Positions 1 through 13,621 of a stretch of 64,000 nt of DNA are shown here, in pieces. A program made the position numbers and the translations under genes. The stretch comes from Chimonanthus salicifolius (lineage: Eukaryota; Streptophyta; Magnoliopsida; Laurales; Calycanthaceae): assembly GCA_013350335.1 (NCBI GenBank), contig CM023534.1, forward strand, positions 8,151,542 through 8,215,541, given 5' to 3'. The notes beneath the pieces are model-generated. The model searched no databases and was not told the origin of the DNA. It saw only the letters and a list, made by a program, of their open reading frames with translations. Position 1 is the stretch's first letter. Each line of letters opens with the position of its first letter.

Positions 1-779
1 TGATAGATAAATATGTAATAACTAAAGCTCGATGATTTGATAATCAAACCATTAGAGGGAGAAATTTGGGCCGGATTTTAATTCGACCTAGATGATTTGA
101 CTTGAGAAATGGGTTGGATTACGTAATTGTAATTTTACGGTCGAGATGAGTTCGAAAAAAAACTCGAATGAAATTTGAGTCAGGTTAAATTTAGAAATTT
201 AAAATCAATATGATCAAACTTGAATTGATCGGATCCAACCTTAATTTCAAAAAATACATAAAATTTACAATTATTTTTTCTTCCAATTTGGGTTAAAAAT
301 GAGTCGACTGTCAAGTCAACAATTCAAGTCAAGTCAGATTGAACAATTTTGACCGGTAATACGAGTTGGACTAAATAATTTTTTGTATAAATTAAATTAA
401 ATTTAACAACTTACTCCACATGAATTTCAACCCTACAAACCACATATTTACTCAAATGGAATTTAGCAACCCTAATTAATTTGAAAATTTAAATGAAAAC
501 CTCGTTCTAATGCAAATCTTTTCTTGACTTTTATCTTTTATGACGAGTAAAAGAGATACACGTGAAAGTAAATATAGATGATTGCATGGTTCTCTTTACA
601 GACATTACTTTGAATCAAGAATAACGTAACTTCAGCTTCAATAGAAGTAATGTATATGACAAATGTCAATTTCTTTTGAGAGGTATATGACAAATGTCAA
701 TTGACTGATATTTTATATTATTTTAATCAAAGTGAGATGTATTTACCAAAAAAAAATATATATAGAATGCGTCGGTGGT
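1..779. other. Left-edge non-coding DNA, no gene seen
   Basis: AT-rich sequence without a long or recognisable open frame on either strand. Nothing beyond upstream spacer can be supported. Confidence 0.6.
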
Positions 780-1090
780 CCTAGTTGACCACCGAAATTT
801 TTAAAAGGAGGAGAAATCAGTAATTTCATCTAAAGACGCAACAGTGCTATATAATGACGAGAGAGATCTTCCATCCTGGCGTCCATTACCCGCCAACAGA
901 GATCTTCCGAGAGTTCCGAAAACTCTTTCATTCCATTCCCGTTGCTCATTCGAAACGTGGTTGTCGTAAGAAAGAGAGTACCAAACTCGAATATTCCTTT
1001 CTTTCTCATTACCTCCCATTTCCATTTCTCCGAAGCAACGGAAACCCTAATCTCCTCTTGCAATTTGCCCATTCCAGGTTATTCAAGTCC
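780..1090 (+). promoter_or_regulatory. Probable promoter / 5' leader region of the FAP2-like gene
   Basis: The FAP2 coding exon at 4258 appears to be preceded by a splice acceptor, so a non-coding first exon upstream is expected. This stretch is less AT-rich than its surroundings and has the mixed pyrimidine-rich look of a plant leader. It ends near ccattccagg followed by T-rich, intron-like DNA. A 9-bp inverted repeat (tcggtggtc / gaccaccga) sits at about 772-795. Open frames here on both strands have no recognisable protein content. The exact transcription start and donor cannot be fixed from sequence. Confidence 0.3.
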
Positions 1091-1435
1091 TCTTTTCATT
1101 TTTTTTTTCTAAGAATGCGAGATATCGATTTGTATTTCTTTGGTTGCATTTTTATTTTTTATTCTGCTTTTGTTGAATCTCATATGTTGATAGGTTCTGA
1201 TTTGTGTGGAATTTCCAGGGAAGCAAAATTTTCATTTTTCGAGAGGGGAATTTGATGTCAAAACACGAGAAATGGTTCTTTTTTTATTTTTATTTTTATC
1301 AGAGGGTGGTTTGTTTATTGAGGACGTATTGATTTTATTTATGTAGTTTGGCAGGGTGAAGGGGCGTAGTCGTTGGCATCTAGGGTTGATATTTTTGGTG
1401 TTGGTTGTGTGCAGAAAGTAGGAATTGTGAGGGAA

Positions 1436-1503
1436 CCTTAGGATTTTTTCTCTTCTGTGTGTAAATCGTTTCAACCTTAGGATTTTTTCCCTTCTGTGTG
1501 AAT
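1436..1503 (+). repeat. Two-copy tandem repeat, unit about 38 bp
   Basis: The word ccttaggattttttctcttc and the following tgtgtg segment are repeated once with small changes (starts near 1436 and 1474). It lies in the probable leader intron of the FAP2-like gene. Confidence 0.6.
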
Positions 1504-1887
1504 CAAAAAATGAAATGAGTGGAGAGACAAATGCATAAAATACACAACCAAACACCATGAGAGAGACAGTGATTTAATGTGGAAAACTGTCCAAATTGAA
1601 GGGAAAAACCATGGGACAAGCTTTGAAAAACTTCCTTCGTATCAATTAATGGGACTACAGAGGTTTCTCTCCAGACTTTTTTAGCCAATCGAGAGATTAA
1701 GTTAGGATTACATATACCATACCTCTAGCCAACAAAATTACGCTAGGATTACAAGCATCAGGAGACATAAAGCTCTTGGATTGTAAATACAATGTAACCC
1801 CTCACCAATGGCAAAGATGGCTTGAGTCTGTCTTCCTTCATTGCCTTTTTACTTTTATCACTTCCTCTCTGCTTTTCTCTCTAAAGA

Positions 1888-1962
1888 GGGTAAACCCGAG
1901 AGGAGTTGAACTCAAAACCTCTAGTTTAATCTTAGAAGCTCAAGCCAACTGAGCTATCCATG
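1888..1962 (-). repeat. tRNA-derived SINE head (family 2), decayed
   Basis: Read on the minus strand, an A-box-like tagctcagttgg (1945-1956) is followed about 30 bases later by a B-box-like gagttcaactcc (1902-1913). These are the spacings of an internal RNA polymerase III promoter. No acceptor-stem pairing is visible, so it is not called a tRNA gene. The head resembles the SINE at 21008-21170, but the rest of the body is not recognisable. Confidence 0.5.
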
Positions 1963-3139
1963 CAGGTTAGCTGGTGTTGTTTATTAGGAAGAACTAAACG
2001 ACAAATCCTTTTGCTTAAATTTTATTTGGTGGGTTCAGTAGTGGAATGTTGAGATAAGGGATTCACCCCATTGGTTGGATGAATTTAACTATTCGATTAG
2101 ATTAGTTGCCTTCACATGGAATGTCAGAAAGAATGTGACAAAGTGTATCAAATGAGGAAAATAGGCTGGGCATGAGTATTTTTGCCAAAATCCGACACCG
2201 GTACATGACTACATTCTGCCTATCCCAAAATAGGATTTGCGGATTTGACATGGTATTTGAAAATAATCAAATAAGTTAGTTTATATGGGAAATAACACAT
2301 TAAAATAATATGGATGAAGGAATACAAATTTTATTAGAAATAGTCAAGCAGAAGAAAAAGGAGTGAAAATTTCTAATACTCTTGGAAAAACAATGTTAAA
2401 ATAGCAACAGAAGATTACGTGAAGATTCCAACAAAAGGTTATGCACTTTATTTACAGAACTGTCCAAAATAGTCATAAACCAACTTGGATGCACATGTTT
2501 CTTTATGGCGTGGTGTAAAGTATTGATCCGATGTGGTAAAAAATGGCCCTTTTTACATGTAATGTGGAATTGACTCTTAATGATATCAACCTACTGAAGA
2601 TCCAAATGTGTTTTCTAGAATTGACTCTGAATATATTAGTCCACTGAAGAGTTAGTGATTTTTTTAGGTCTCGACACTAAAGTATACACAATGTTTTCTA
2701 CTTTAGAACAAAGAAGATAGCTGCATCTGGTCATTCACATCCATTTAGCCATACTAGAAGATTGGCTGCTTTACTTCTCAGAAGAGTTAGTACACAACTT
2801 TTTTCAATGTCTCTTCATCAACATTGTAGCCATTTTTCTCCTTCCATTTGGTGTTTGTTTTCTGAATTTTATGTTTCCATTCTACCTTATTAAAAATCAT
2901 ATCCTTCATCCACAAACTAATATGTTCTTTCTTGCCACTTCAATCCAAGTCTTCAAAGGACTCCTCATTTTCCTAGTATCCTATACTTGTAACGTTTTTT
3001 TAATGACTATTTGTACTTGTAACTTTAACCTTTCATGCTGTGGCTGTTTTGGCATTATATGCTTAGACCATCTTAAATTACATTAGCTTGTCTCTTTTAC
3101 CTGAATACCTTTTGGTTTTCTAAAGTTCTCTCATTTCTA

Positions 3140-3860
3140 ATTCTATCATTTAATCTTGGTCCAAATACCCATCTTAGGACATGCCATCTTTATTAGGATT
3201 ACTTTATATACTTGTCTGTTGTTCGTCACCCAACATTGAGCTCCACAAAGAATCAAAGATCAGATTGCCTTCTTATAGAATAGCCCTTTAATTGACATAG
3301 ATGCTCCTTTAACACATCACTCCACTAGTTTGCTTATACTTAGCCCATCTTGTGCCAATTCATTGCTTATATCCAACTAGGAATTTTAGTTTTATAGTTG
3401 TTCCCGTATCAAAATTTCTCAAAATGTGGTGCTAAATCATTTTCAAAATTTTGAACTTGTTCATTTACTCCCAACTAAATTACACTATAAATTCAATCTT
3501 TATTAAACTTTAAGCCAATTTCCTCAGTAGCTTTCCTCCACAATCAAATTTTTTATTTAGTGTATTTCTTGCCTCACTAATAAGTATGATGTTGTTTGCA
3601 AACAGCTTATACTAAGGAGCCTCATTATGGGTTCTTGATATTAAGTTCTCCATGATTGAAACAAACAATTAAGGGCTTTAAGTGGGTATTGATCGCCCAA
3701 CTCCAATTGAAAACTCTGCTTGTCTCTCCATGTGTCATTTCTAGACTTATTGTTTCTTACATATCTCATATTCTCGACGTGTCCATTAGGGATGCATTTT
3801 CTCCTTTCAATATTTGCCTAAGTAATTGCCTTACACCCTTCCTTTTGTTTTTTTAATCTA
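3140..3860 (-). pseudogene. LINE reverse-transcriptase fossil
   Basis: Minus-strand translation shows, in the order of a plant LINE RT C-terminal half, a decayed catalytic block (KLFANNIILISEARN, where the YADD/FADD-type aspartates are now NN), then SIKGLFYKKAI, then LCGAQCWVTNNRQVYK. These match the usual FADDIVLISE, KLKGKFYRTAIRP and LYGTECWAVKKQ blocks. Stops and frameshifts occur throughout, so it is dead. It lies in the 5' leader intron region of the FAP2-like gene, antisense to it. Confidence 0.7.
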
Positions 3861-4046
3861 AATCAGTAAAAAGCATGCATAGGTTTTTCTTTTTCTCTTT
3901 GAACTTCTTCATAAGTTTTCTCAATAGAAAAATGGCTTTCCTATTAGTCTACTTGCCATAAATGCAAACTGGCTTTCCGAAATACTAGATTCTTGTCATA
4001 GGTGTTGCTCTATTGCCAATTGTCTTCTCCTTGTTTTATGGGATTT

Positions 4047-4135
4047 ACTAATTTGTATTTTTATCCTTCAAAAAAAAGAAACTAATTTGTATTTTTTATC
4101 TTTCAAAAAAAAGAAACTAATTTGTATTTTTGCCT
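4047..4135 (+). repeat. Tandem repeat, about 35-bp unit, 2.6 copies
   Basis: The unit actaatttgtattttt followed by atc, ttcaaaaaaaagaa is present at 4047-4080 and 4081-4115, with a partial third copy from 4116. It lies just upstream of the first FAP2 coding exon. Confidence 0.8.
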
Positions 4136-4257
4136 TTGATTCTACATTTGTCCTCTTTTTAAGGTGTGCAAGCACTGGTCTGGTATTCTAGTGAGCACAA
4201 CATCCCTCTCCTTAGAGCTCACCACTTCAAATATTGTCACTCATCAGTGCAAAGAAC

Positions 4258-7200
4258 ATGCGGAATAGCTGGTTATTCTTTATAAATTTGGATTTTAATG
4301 GTACTTGTCCTGACATTATGCCCATTGATTCGTACATATACAACTCCAGATACTTTCATATTTCTGGAAGTGTTGCTCTTCAGGAAGCATTTAGTTGCAT
4401 TTCCAAGTTTGCTGGCACTCTACTTTTTTGGATATCTCGTGGGCCAAATTCCAATGTACGCCGCAAATTATCTCACAATCCACAGGGCTCTAGACCTGCA
4501 AAGTGTCAATCTTCTTCACAAGCCAAACACATTATGTCATGTAAGCATGGCCACATGGGGTTGTGCTTTGCTTCTAGATCCATAGCAGAGTCTGCTACCA
4601 ATGTGTTCTTTGAGAAGATCATGAATTCCACGATAAGACATCTACAGAAGGAAGTTGAACAACTTCAATCATTGCCTATGCTCTCATTGGCTGCTGCTCT
4701 TGTGCCACCATTTGAGAATTTGTAAGTTACTTGTTCCTGTTCTATTCTTGTTAGAGTTTGTTAGGTCGCTTTGGTATGCCCAGTTCCATGGTCCACCTTG
4801 TCTCTGTCAATATTGCTACTCTCTCTGTAAAGAAACCATAGGAGTTGCAGGGGCCTGATGCTCTGGAACTTGATTCATTTGGTGTTCACTGATGCTTCAT
4901 ATTTTGAGAGTGGTAACTGGAACTCCTTGGTCTTGAGCATGATCTGATGGCTCCACAATTGATGATGATGCTTAGAAGATCTTACAGGTTGGTTACTACT
5001 CACCATCCAATCTTTGACCAACAAATTGATGGTTAACATAGGCATGCAAAAGATGCGTTGATGCATGGAAAAAATGGTTTTGGGAAATATTCATTTGAGG
5101 GCTAGAATTCTTCAATCTGGAAGACTTTCTTGGAGGGGCATATCAGAGTAACAGTCTGGACCATTGAAAAGGGTTGCATATGCACACCTATGATGTCATG
5201 ATGCATCACAATCCTCTGTTCACACGTGCAAACATTAAACGACTGATATGACTTCGTTTTGCAGTATCAACTTGGTTGTCATACTAATCTGGAAATAGAT
5301 GTTGACAGTATTTGTTTGTCCTGTGCATTCGTTTTTCTTACCCCAACTTTCCCCTTTGCTGATGTGTACAAGATCCTCAAAAGTACTTGCTATTCCATTG
5401 GAGAATGCTGATGAACAGATCAATGGACAAACTGGAAACTTCCCACCTGAGGATGAATGTCTGAGATGTTCTAATCTTTCTTTGACTTTGCTTAACTGGA
5501 AGGGAGATGCTGTTGAACCAAGAACCGGAATTAAATTTCCAACCATTTTGGAATCTGGAGACAACAATTCAAAACCTACAACTCAAGAGGTCATTATTCT
5601 AACTACATTTACGTCCTTTGTTGTTTGCTTCTTTTTTCACATCAAAATAATTTTTTTTGCTTGTCATTCACTTCTCAAAACGGTTGTTCATTGCACAGTA
5701 ATAATTACAGATTGAGGAATTTACTGGAATCAGTCTACATGTTATTTGGATGTGCATGTGTTTCATACAATGGTTTTTTAAGTGGTACACTTCGTTGGTG
5801 ATTGTTTTAATCAAATGAGATTTTTGTTCTTTCCCCAATGTTTGATTTAAGTTTGGGTCCTCAGGTGTTATTATGAGTAATCTTGGGGATTCTTTCTCCT
5901 TTGGTGTATGTTACGAGTTTTAACTGGTAGATGGTTGATTCTCAGTGCCATTAGGTCTCTCTCTCTCTCTCTCTCTTTCTCAATGATTCTCTTTCTCAAT
6001 GACATCAATTGGTTCTTTTGGCTGGTGTTTTCTAGAAAATAGCCCAAAGATGTTAGTTTGTCTTTTTGTATATGTTCTTTTTGAAGTGAGATCAAGTCAA
6101 TTAGTTGCACTATGACACTTTCCAGCCCATATTCTGGGCTCATTTAGTCTGTTGCATACACTGTGGGTGGTGGGATATGAAGAACCCATTGTCCATGGGT
6201 ATAGGGCTCAAAGTTTGAAACCAATGGGTGAGGTGAGTGCAAAATGTATGGGTCCAGCATTTCTTTTAAAGTTCCTCATGAATCAGTTGCGATTATTGTT
6301 CAAAAATTGGCCAATATGTAGAACCTTGGCCACTGTAGAAGGATTCTTCAAGTGAGTGGTGTACAATGTGTTGGGGTTCTGTATTTACACTGTTTTCTAA
6401 GATGTCAAAATGCATCCCCCTTTTTTTTTTTTTTTTCATTTAAAGCTAACTAAAATAGTGAAATGCTCATTGCTTGACTGTTTCAAGTAAGATTTATAAA
6501 TAATTTTTATTGGTGTTATTTTTACATGTTATTTTTACTCTAAAACAGATAGTCATTTAATTATTCAAATATTATGCTGGATTCAGAATCCTAGGTTTTT
6601 CGATTCGAAACCTTGTACTTGTGTTTGATTCTAACATGTATTCATACCATGCAACATGGGTATCAGCCAGAATTGGACACCTCATACTTGTTTCAATTCC
6701 CACTGATGCTCATTCTCTCATGCAAAACCGGTATTGGCCAGTACATAGCATGTATCAGCCATGGTTAACATGCTAAAAATATATGATCTGGTACCATTAA
6801 AAAATGGGTATTTGATTACTTGTATTGTTTGATATTTATAGCATCTAAACTTCACCAAGATAGGTAGGATAAAAGCTGACAACCTCTCAATGCTTTCCGT
6901 CAGAGCATTGTGAGCTTGAGCATTTCTATCTTCCAAGTATAGCAGCGATAGTAATAATAAAACCGTGGGCTGAGTGGGCATGTGAAGAATAACAGGGAGT
7001 ATTACCATCTTTCCATACTTTTACAATGTAGCATACACAAACATCTATTAGTTATATGAACTACAAAGGAACACTCTATCTTCCAAGTATAGCAGCGATA
7101 GTAATAATAAAACCGTGGGCTGAGTGGGCATGTGAAGAATGACAGGGAGTATTACCATCTTTCCATACTTTTACAATGTAGCATACACAAACATATATTA

Positions 7201-10200
7201 GTTATATGAACTACAATGGAACACTATGATTGTACTATTGTTAAGTACTTTTTGTTAGATTTAGATCTATGTAGTGGGTAGTACTTGGTTTGTGGAGAGA
7301 GGGGGAGGGGGGATATCAAGGAGCAATCTTGCAATGTACCATACAGAAACGTAATTTAGTTCTATGTACTACTTAGGAGCAAGATTTTGTTAGGTTTAGA
7401 TTAGTCATAAATTTATGTAATTGCCATCCTCATTAAGCAATCATGCCGGGACTTAAAATTTTGTCAAAATAACATGTTGTAAAGTTCAAGCTGTAGTCAT
7501 CTGATGTTCAGATGATTAGATAGTTGATTTTCTTCACTGAATCTCAAGCCATATTGCCACTTTGTAATGTTCAAGCTCAAATTGTTACATCTTTTGCATA
7601 GAGGTTTGTATTCATAAATGTATCAACCTACATTTGAGCCGTGATCCTTTTTTTTTTGTCTTCCGTTTTATTTTTATTTTTTTGGAATGATATTTAAACC
7701 ATGATGTTTGATGAATGACTTCTCTAACTAAATATATGCCTCTTTGGAGTGTCCAGAATATTGGAAATGTTGGATCTTGAAGTTTATTCGGGATTGGGCA
7801 ATTTATCTATTCTGTTAGGGTCCTATATGGCATTTATGTCTACCCATATACAGGACATTATTGGCTATTCATCAAATGCCTGTTATTTTTTGGCAGCCCA
7901 ATACACATGCATCTTTGGCATGCAGTATGTGTAGTTGTGTATCGGCCAACATTTGCATCATCATATTTTGATAATCACTTTCTATGCTACTTCATATAGT
8001 TTGCAATCATATCTATGATGATTTCGTTTGACATTTGACTGTAAGTCAGCTGGAGTTCTCTTTTTATGAGCTGAAGTAGTTGATACTTCTTTAGTTTATT
8101 TGTTTGCCGACTACAGTGATACTGAGGCTTTTGTTTTTACCTGGTTTCTTTATCTATGGGTGCTTGAGTATTTTTTATTTCTTAACGACAGTAAGTAAAT
8201 CCATGACTGTTTCAGGTCCTTGTTGGAGTTGGCTCAAGAAGTATGAGAATAATTAAAGTTAAATCTTTGAAGCTTTATGCATTTGGTTTATGTGAGTGTT
8301 CTCAAACTATACTCCAGATTTTAATGTTATTAGTTCTTGTTTTTCCTTTTAGGTGGCCTGATGGCCGTGCTTTAATTTTAAGTTCCTGATCAGAATTATT
8401 TTGATTTTTTTTTTTTTTAAATTTTTAACTTCTAAGATGTTCATCCCGACTCTGTATGCGAGAAATTGGGTCCAAAGTATGCTACTATACCAATTAAGGA
8501 GCTAATGAACCGGCCGGATTTTTTAGAGGATCTTCTGAGGTATAATTCAAATTGATTTTCTTGCATTAAATATCCTGATTCTTGAAAGTATGTTTTTACC
8601 CACCATAATTTCATTTTCTGCTTGATATCTTGTTTTTCCATCTGCTAATAGTGTCATATCATTTACTTGTAAAATGAAAATGCTAGATCACGTGAACATC
8701 GATCAAATATTGGATGTGCCCAATGTTTCTATGGTGATAGAAACCAGTTAAAAAAGCTGTAAACAACCAACCTGGTAACCCTTGAATGGCTATTAAATTG
8801 TTTACATTTGAATGTGGTTGTATTTATATAACAAGGGTTATATGAGAATGTATCTTCGCATAACAGTGTAGGAATTCTATCTAGAGCCAGTAGGATTCAT
8901 ATGGTTGGGTTAGTTAAAACCCGACCCAAGTTTCACCCCTATTTGGCACCAAAGTAGAATTTCTCTCAGGCTGACTCTGTACTGAGCTGGGGATTCATGT
9001 TTTTTTTTTTCTGTGTTCATACTATGATAATATGGTAGGGATCCACACTTCATCCTATGTTGCTTATTTTAGTAAATCAACCGACATCAGATTGATTATC
9101 ATTGTACAGCCAAAAGTTTATGCAGGCACCTTATATCAGTGAGATGTGGATCCATTACTTAGAGAGTTGACATCAGTTACTACATACTCTTTCCAAGATT
9201 GCATCAATGTTCCTTAGACCTCATAATAGTTGGTTTCTCTGCTGTAGCTATGTTAAGAGCCGACTCACCCTTTCCCTATGTAGTCATAAAATACAGAAAC
9301 AGAACAGGACCCAATCAACAGCTTGTAAGTTGATGAATTAATTGCCTGTTATCTGAGTTTCAGGGTTGCCAAAGTTACTTCTATTTATTCACACCCTTAG
9401 CTTGTCATAGAGAAGAATGTGAGTGTACTTAGCTTTGTTATCCATCTTTAAGATTTTTGGGTACTCGCATAGTTGGCAAGGTTTTTGTGAGTATATCATA
9501 CTTTTCTGTGTTGCTTTTTTTCCTACACTTGTTTTTAATCAATAAATGACTTTTATTACAAATATAATGAAGTGACATTTATCTACACTCTTGAATCTAC
9601 ATGGAAAACATTGGTTTTTGGAAACCTGATTTCACTTTATGGACCTTATTTCTGATCAATTTGAATTTTTGGTTCTGCTAATACATATTGGATTTTGGAA
9701 AATCCATCATTTCACTCCCAATATGCTTTAGCTAAGTTTGTCTAAGCTTGCATACTAAATGCAGAAACTGTTCTCTTGTGCATTTAGTCTAGATTGTCAA
9801 ACCATCACCACTATTTCCTAACTTTTTCCTTTTTGATCCTATGTTGCAGAGAGAATATTCACATGACTGTCAGGCTTGTGGTTAATTACAATGGGTTGAA
9901 AATTAATACAGTAAGAGAGTAAGTTCCTTTCTTTTGTATATTCTTATAATAATTTTAAATGACAGGGTAACATGCTGTATTTCAACATGTACTAATGTGT
10001 AATTTTAATGCCCCATGGTGGGCTGCGTTTGGGTGGGTTGGTTTTGTGCTGTTTTCATGTTAGCTATGATATCCAGATACTTCAAAATGGCAATATTTCT
10101 ATTTATTTCGTATCTGATACTTCATTTTTATGTCTAGTCCGTCTCTTTAATATGGGTTGTATCAGGTCAGATCAAGTAAATGCCATATGGATGGATAAGA

Positions 10201-13200
10201 TTAAATGAGCCATATGAGAATATAAATTGTGAATTGCATAAGCAACCATATGTGACATATACATGGGTTGGGTGAAAGTTGTCATAACCAAAATTCACCT
10301 CTTGTCAGCAATAAACCTGTACGGATCATACAAACTTGCTTGAGTCACTTCTTAGTCTATCAGCCACCTCAGTCTAAGCTCTTAATGTTGTTATCTGAGA
10401 TGCAAATAACCACCCCCAAACCCACCCCCACCCCCACACCTTTTCTTTTCTTTTCTTTTTTTCTCTCCTAGTGCCTTTAACTTGTAGTCCTTTGTTTCTT
10501 TGTATTGGAGATGTATCTAGTCTCCTATATATGTGCTGAATCTGTTTTAAATAATCATCTATGGGGGCAACCTTTACATTTCATTTGATGAACTCGTTTC
10601 TATTTCTATTTTATAATGTTAAATCCATCTATAGTATTCAAGGCACTGAGGGTCCTGGAGCCTAATGTGCAAGTTCTGAGCCTAATTTTGTTATGTGTAC
10701 ATATGTACTTCAAAACATACATTTATGCTCATTATCTTCTGTGCCACGTCAATATTAACAAAATAAAATGTTACTCACCCAAAGCAACAAGTTGTAAGTT
10801 GAGTGGGGCTTCCGAACATATCATAACACACAAACAAATATATTTTGTGCTAATTAGAGTTTCTAATAAGTATTACTAGCTAATAATTCATATTAGCCAT
10901 TATCTAATTTTTGTTAAACATAAAAAGTTGGGCTTATCATAAGCATTTTGGGTAAAAAAGGTGAGACCACCTTAGATCTATGCAAGGCATAAGATGGGTT
11001 GAACTTGGGTGTACCAAGTGCGCCTTTGACTACTATGCATCCGTTTCAATATATTCATCTTTAATGCCATTACTTTGTCTATTTGTGTTTTCTCATTATG
11101 TAATATTGAACTCCATATAGCATCATAGGTCTATTTAGTCATAAAAATCACCCATTTACCTGGACACAGCACTCTTCTATCAGATAGCACTCTACTAGCT
11201 TGCCTAGATTTAGCTCATCCCTGTCCGCATCCTTTTTTATTTTTATATTCAGATCAAATCCTCTATCTAATATCAAACCATGGGGACCCCTAGAGTTTTG
11301 TCTTGAGAATAACAAGGAAACTATACCCACTTTAGGGTAATGGAGCATCAATTCCTCATCAAAATGTTTGACCAAGTGCGTAGTCATAGATTGACTAAAG
11401 GCAATAGTTATTCCTTGCTCATCTTAGTTTTTTGTAATTGCACCTCTGGTGCCTCCTTTTCTTCTAATATAGTAACCATTTCAAATAAAAAATAAAAAAA
11501 TTGCTTGCTCATCTTATTTTAACAATTTGTTGCAGTGCCTTTGAGAAATCTCTCCGAGCTCGATTGCTAAAGGTATGGTATAAAACAAATATCCAGTTCT
11601 AGTACAGAGAGGTGCTTACCCATTTTATGGATCCCTGAAACAAACTTCAGCTGACCTTTTTGTAATGTTTCCTAATAAGGTGAATCCAAATACAGATTAT
11701 GACTGCTTGAGAGCATTTGGTTCCAATTTTCCCCAAGACATCCCATTAACTATGGTAATTAGCCAATTTTAATGTTTGCACTTTCACCATTTTGGTGTCT
11801 GCTTTCCAACAATTCATTGGAGCACGAAGTTGATTTGATTTCATTGTGAGTTGCAGGGGACAACAATAAATTTCCGACAGACGTCTGATGGTCAGCTAAT
11901 GACAGAAAGTAATTAATCATAACTTCAACTTATGGTACACCAAGTACTTAATTGGCATATCTTTGACTAGATTGGTTATTATATGCAGTTGGTGGTAGAC
12001 AGATAGGAGCTGTTCGGAGCAAGGATTTATGCAGTAAGTTTTATTATTTTTCTTTTTATCCACTATAAGATGCTTTCATTTTTTCTAATGAATTAGTTTA
12101 TTTCTTAAAGGAGAACGAAAAAAAAGTTCACATGTTGCTGAATTGTTTGGAACTTTTTTTCTTTCCTTTTTTCCTATCTAATAAATTACTAACCTTTCAT
12201 AAAAATAATAATTTAGAACTGTTCATTTCAAAAATTAATGTATAAATTTTAGGACCATAAAAATTTTCAAAAAAATAGAAACTATAAAAGAGAGGAGCTG
12301 TGTGTTGCCTCAACTTGAGAATATTCAGTGTGTTATTCAGTAGAGCAGATGTTCAATGCTCCAGCTGAGTTGGTACCCCCAGCTATGCTTTGGAAAATGC
12401 TAAAGGAATCTGACTATCCCTACAATCAAATAACTGTTTACTGAAAAAAATAAAAATAAAAATAAATAAATATATATATAGGAAGGCTCCCAAATTATGA
12501 GTATTGGCTACCTTCTTTCAATTTTATGTTGTTTCAAATCACTAGCTTGAAAACTCCGGTGACTAGTGTTAGTTGAGTAGACATGATTGAAGGTTGAGTT
12601 GAGTGAGCTAGTGAGTTATACCGAGTTCCTTTGAATCAAGTTGAGTTACTTGCCCGAGTTATTCAAATCGAATGGACTTTCAACTTGTGTCTGAGTTTCT
12701 AATTTTAACTTTGTTTTCAAGACATGTTCTTAAACACTACAACTACAAACTCAAGGCTGGGGTTTATGGTCTTGGGTCAAAGTTATTAATAGTAGTCTCG
12801 TCAAATACAGTTAGGATGACATGATACTGTCTTGACACACTTGTATTGGTTGTGAACATGAATGTCTTCAACATGGAATCATTGGCGGCATGTTTCTAAT
12901 GGCCACGGCTATTGTTCAACAAGCCTCGTCAGCCTAAATTTTACATGTAGTCTTTTCAACGAGTCGATACTATTTTCTTGCTACAATCTGCTCTATACAT
13001 TTATCATTTGGCAAGAAACCTAGTTTAAGCTGCACAATTGTTGTAAGGAAGTTAGACCGTGCTATGGTCTTCATTGTAAAGAATAGATAAATTTGTTATG
13101 TATTTAGGGTATTCTAACCTACTTTCATCTGTAGGGGCATTTTTCGACATGTATATTGGTGATCTTCCTGTCTCAGTTCAAGCAAAGCAGGAGATTGCTA

Positions 13201-13232
13201 ACAATGTTGCAGGCATCATGCAGAGTTGCTAA
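4258..13232 (+). CDS. FAP2: FAP2-type fatty-acid-binding protein, chalcone isomerase fold (10 exons)
   Basis: Exons: 4258-4721, 5373-5589, 8216-8291, 8437-8539, 9850-9918, 11536-11572, 11680-11754, 11857-11908, 11989-12033, 13135-13232. They join in frame to 411 aa. The N-terminal third (MRNSWLFFINLD...) is a lineage-specific extension. The chalcone-isomerase-like domain runs from about residue 190 (NWKGDAVEPRTGIKF) through VLVGVGSRSMRIIKVKSLK (from 228) and YVHPDSVCEKLGPKYA to the C-terminal helix ending NNVAGIMQSC. Family knowledge: FAP proteins are plastid fatty-acid-binding relatives of chalcone isomerase that affect fatty-acid storage and lack isomerase activity; length is close to Arabidopsis FAP2. 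The start is the first ATG after an in-frame stop at 4213, and a possible 3' splice site (tcatcag) just before it suggests an upstream leader exon. Intron 2 has a weak donor (GTCATT), but the frame across it is exact. Function in this species is inferred. Confidence 0.93.
6926..7225. repeat. 150-bp tandem duplication in FAP2 intron 2
   Basis: 6926-7075 and 7076-7225 are adjacent copies of the same 150 bp, starting ctatcttccaagtatagcag and differing at three positions I can count. There are no coding exons in it. It is a recent local duplication inside the 2.6-kb intron 5590-8215. Confidence 0.95.
10411..10440 (-). other. G-quadruplex-type motif on the minus strand
   Basis: The plus strand carries four C-runs of 3 to 5 separated by one to three bases. 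On the minus strand these are G5-N-G5-N-G3-N3-G5, the classical intramolecular quadruplex pattern with short loops. It lies in FAP2 intron 5 (9919-11535), on the template strand of transcription. Folding is predicted from pattern only. Confidence 0.6.
10990..11400 (-). pseudogene. Second LINE reverse-transcriptase fossil
   Basis: On the minus strand, scattered frames carry RVLSDRRV (like GVLCDRRV of plant LINEs), RPMMLYGVQYY (like RPAMLYGTECW) and VMALKMNILKRMHS (like VSVAEMRMLRWMCG), in the right order. It is heavily decayed, with stops and frameshifts, and lies in FAP2 intron 5 next to exon 6. It probably belongs to the same family as 3140-3860. Confidence 0.55.
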
Positions 13233-13621
13233 GTTGATGGGCTATCTTCTTTTGGTTCCTGCTTTACAGATTCCAAGCATGTTGGCTGTGGCACAGATTG
13301 TAGTGCAAGTGAAGCTGGGATAGTAAGGTGGTAAAAGCCATTTATATGTACATTTTACGATGGGCGCCCACTTTTTATTGAAGGGCAGAGCTGGTGGTTC
13401 AAAGAACCATGAAAAAGGTCCATTCAGATATGATCATTAGTGTCTAGCTCATTAGTTTGGCAAAGCCTTTAATCCCAACATTTACTACCTAAATGATTCT
13501 TTTTGCGGATGATTTCACTTACTCTTTTATGTGGCAATGTATAATTTGATTAAAACCATTTTTAAATTTTTAAAGAACCGTTATCTTTAAATGCTCCTCT
13601 CGTGTACCCAAATTCATACTA

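Noticed and set aside
854..1255. 133-codon plus frame near the left edge
   Set aside because: No recognisable protein content; it ends in T-rich, intron-like sequence and fits a leader region of the FAP2-like gene better.
1888..1962. Possible tRNA gene on the minus strand
   Set aside because: A- and B-box-like words are present but acceptor and anticodon stems do not pair; treated as a SINE head.
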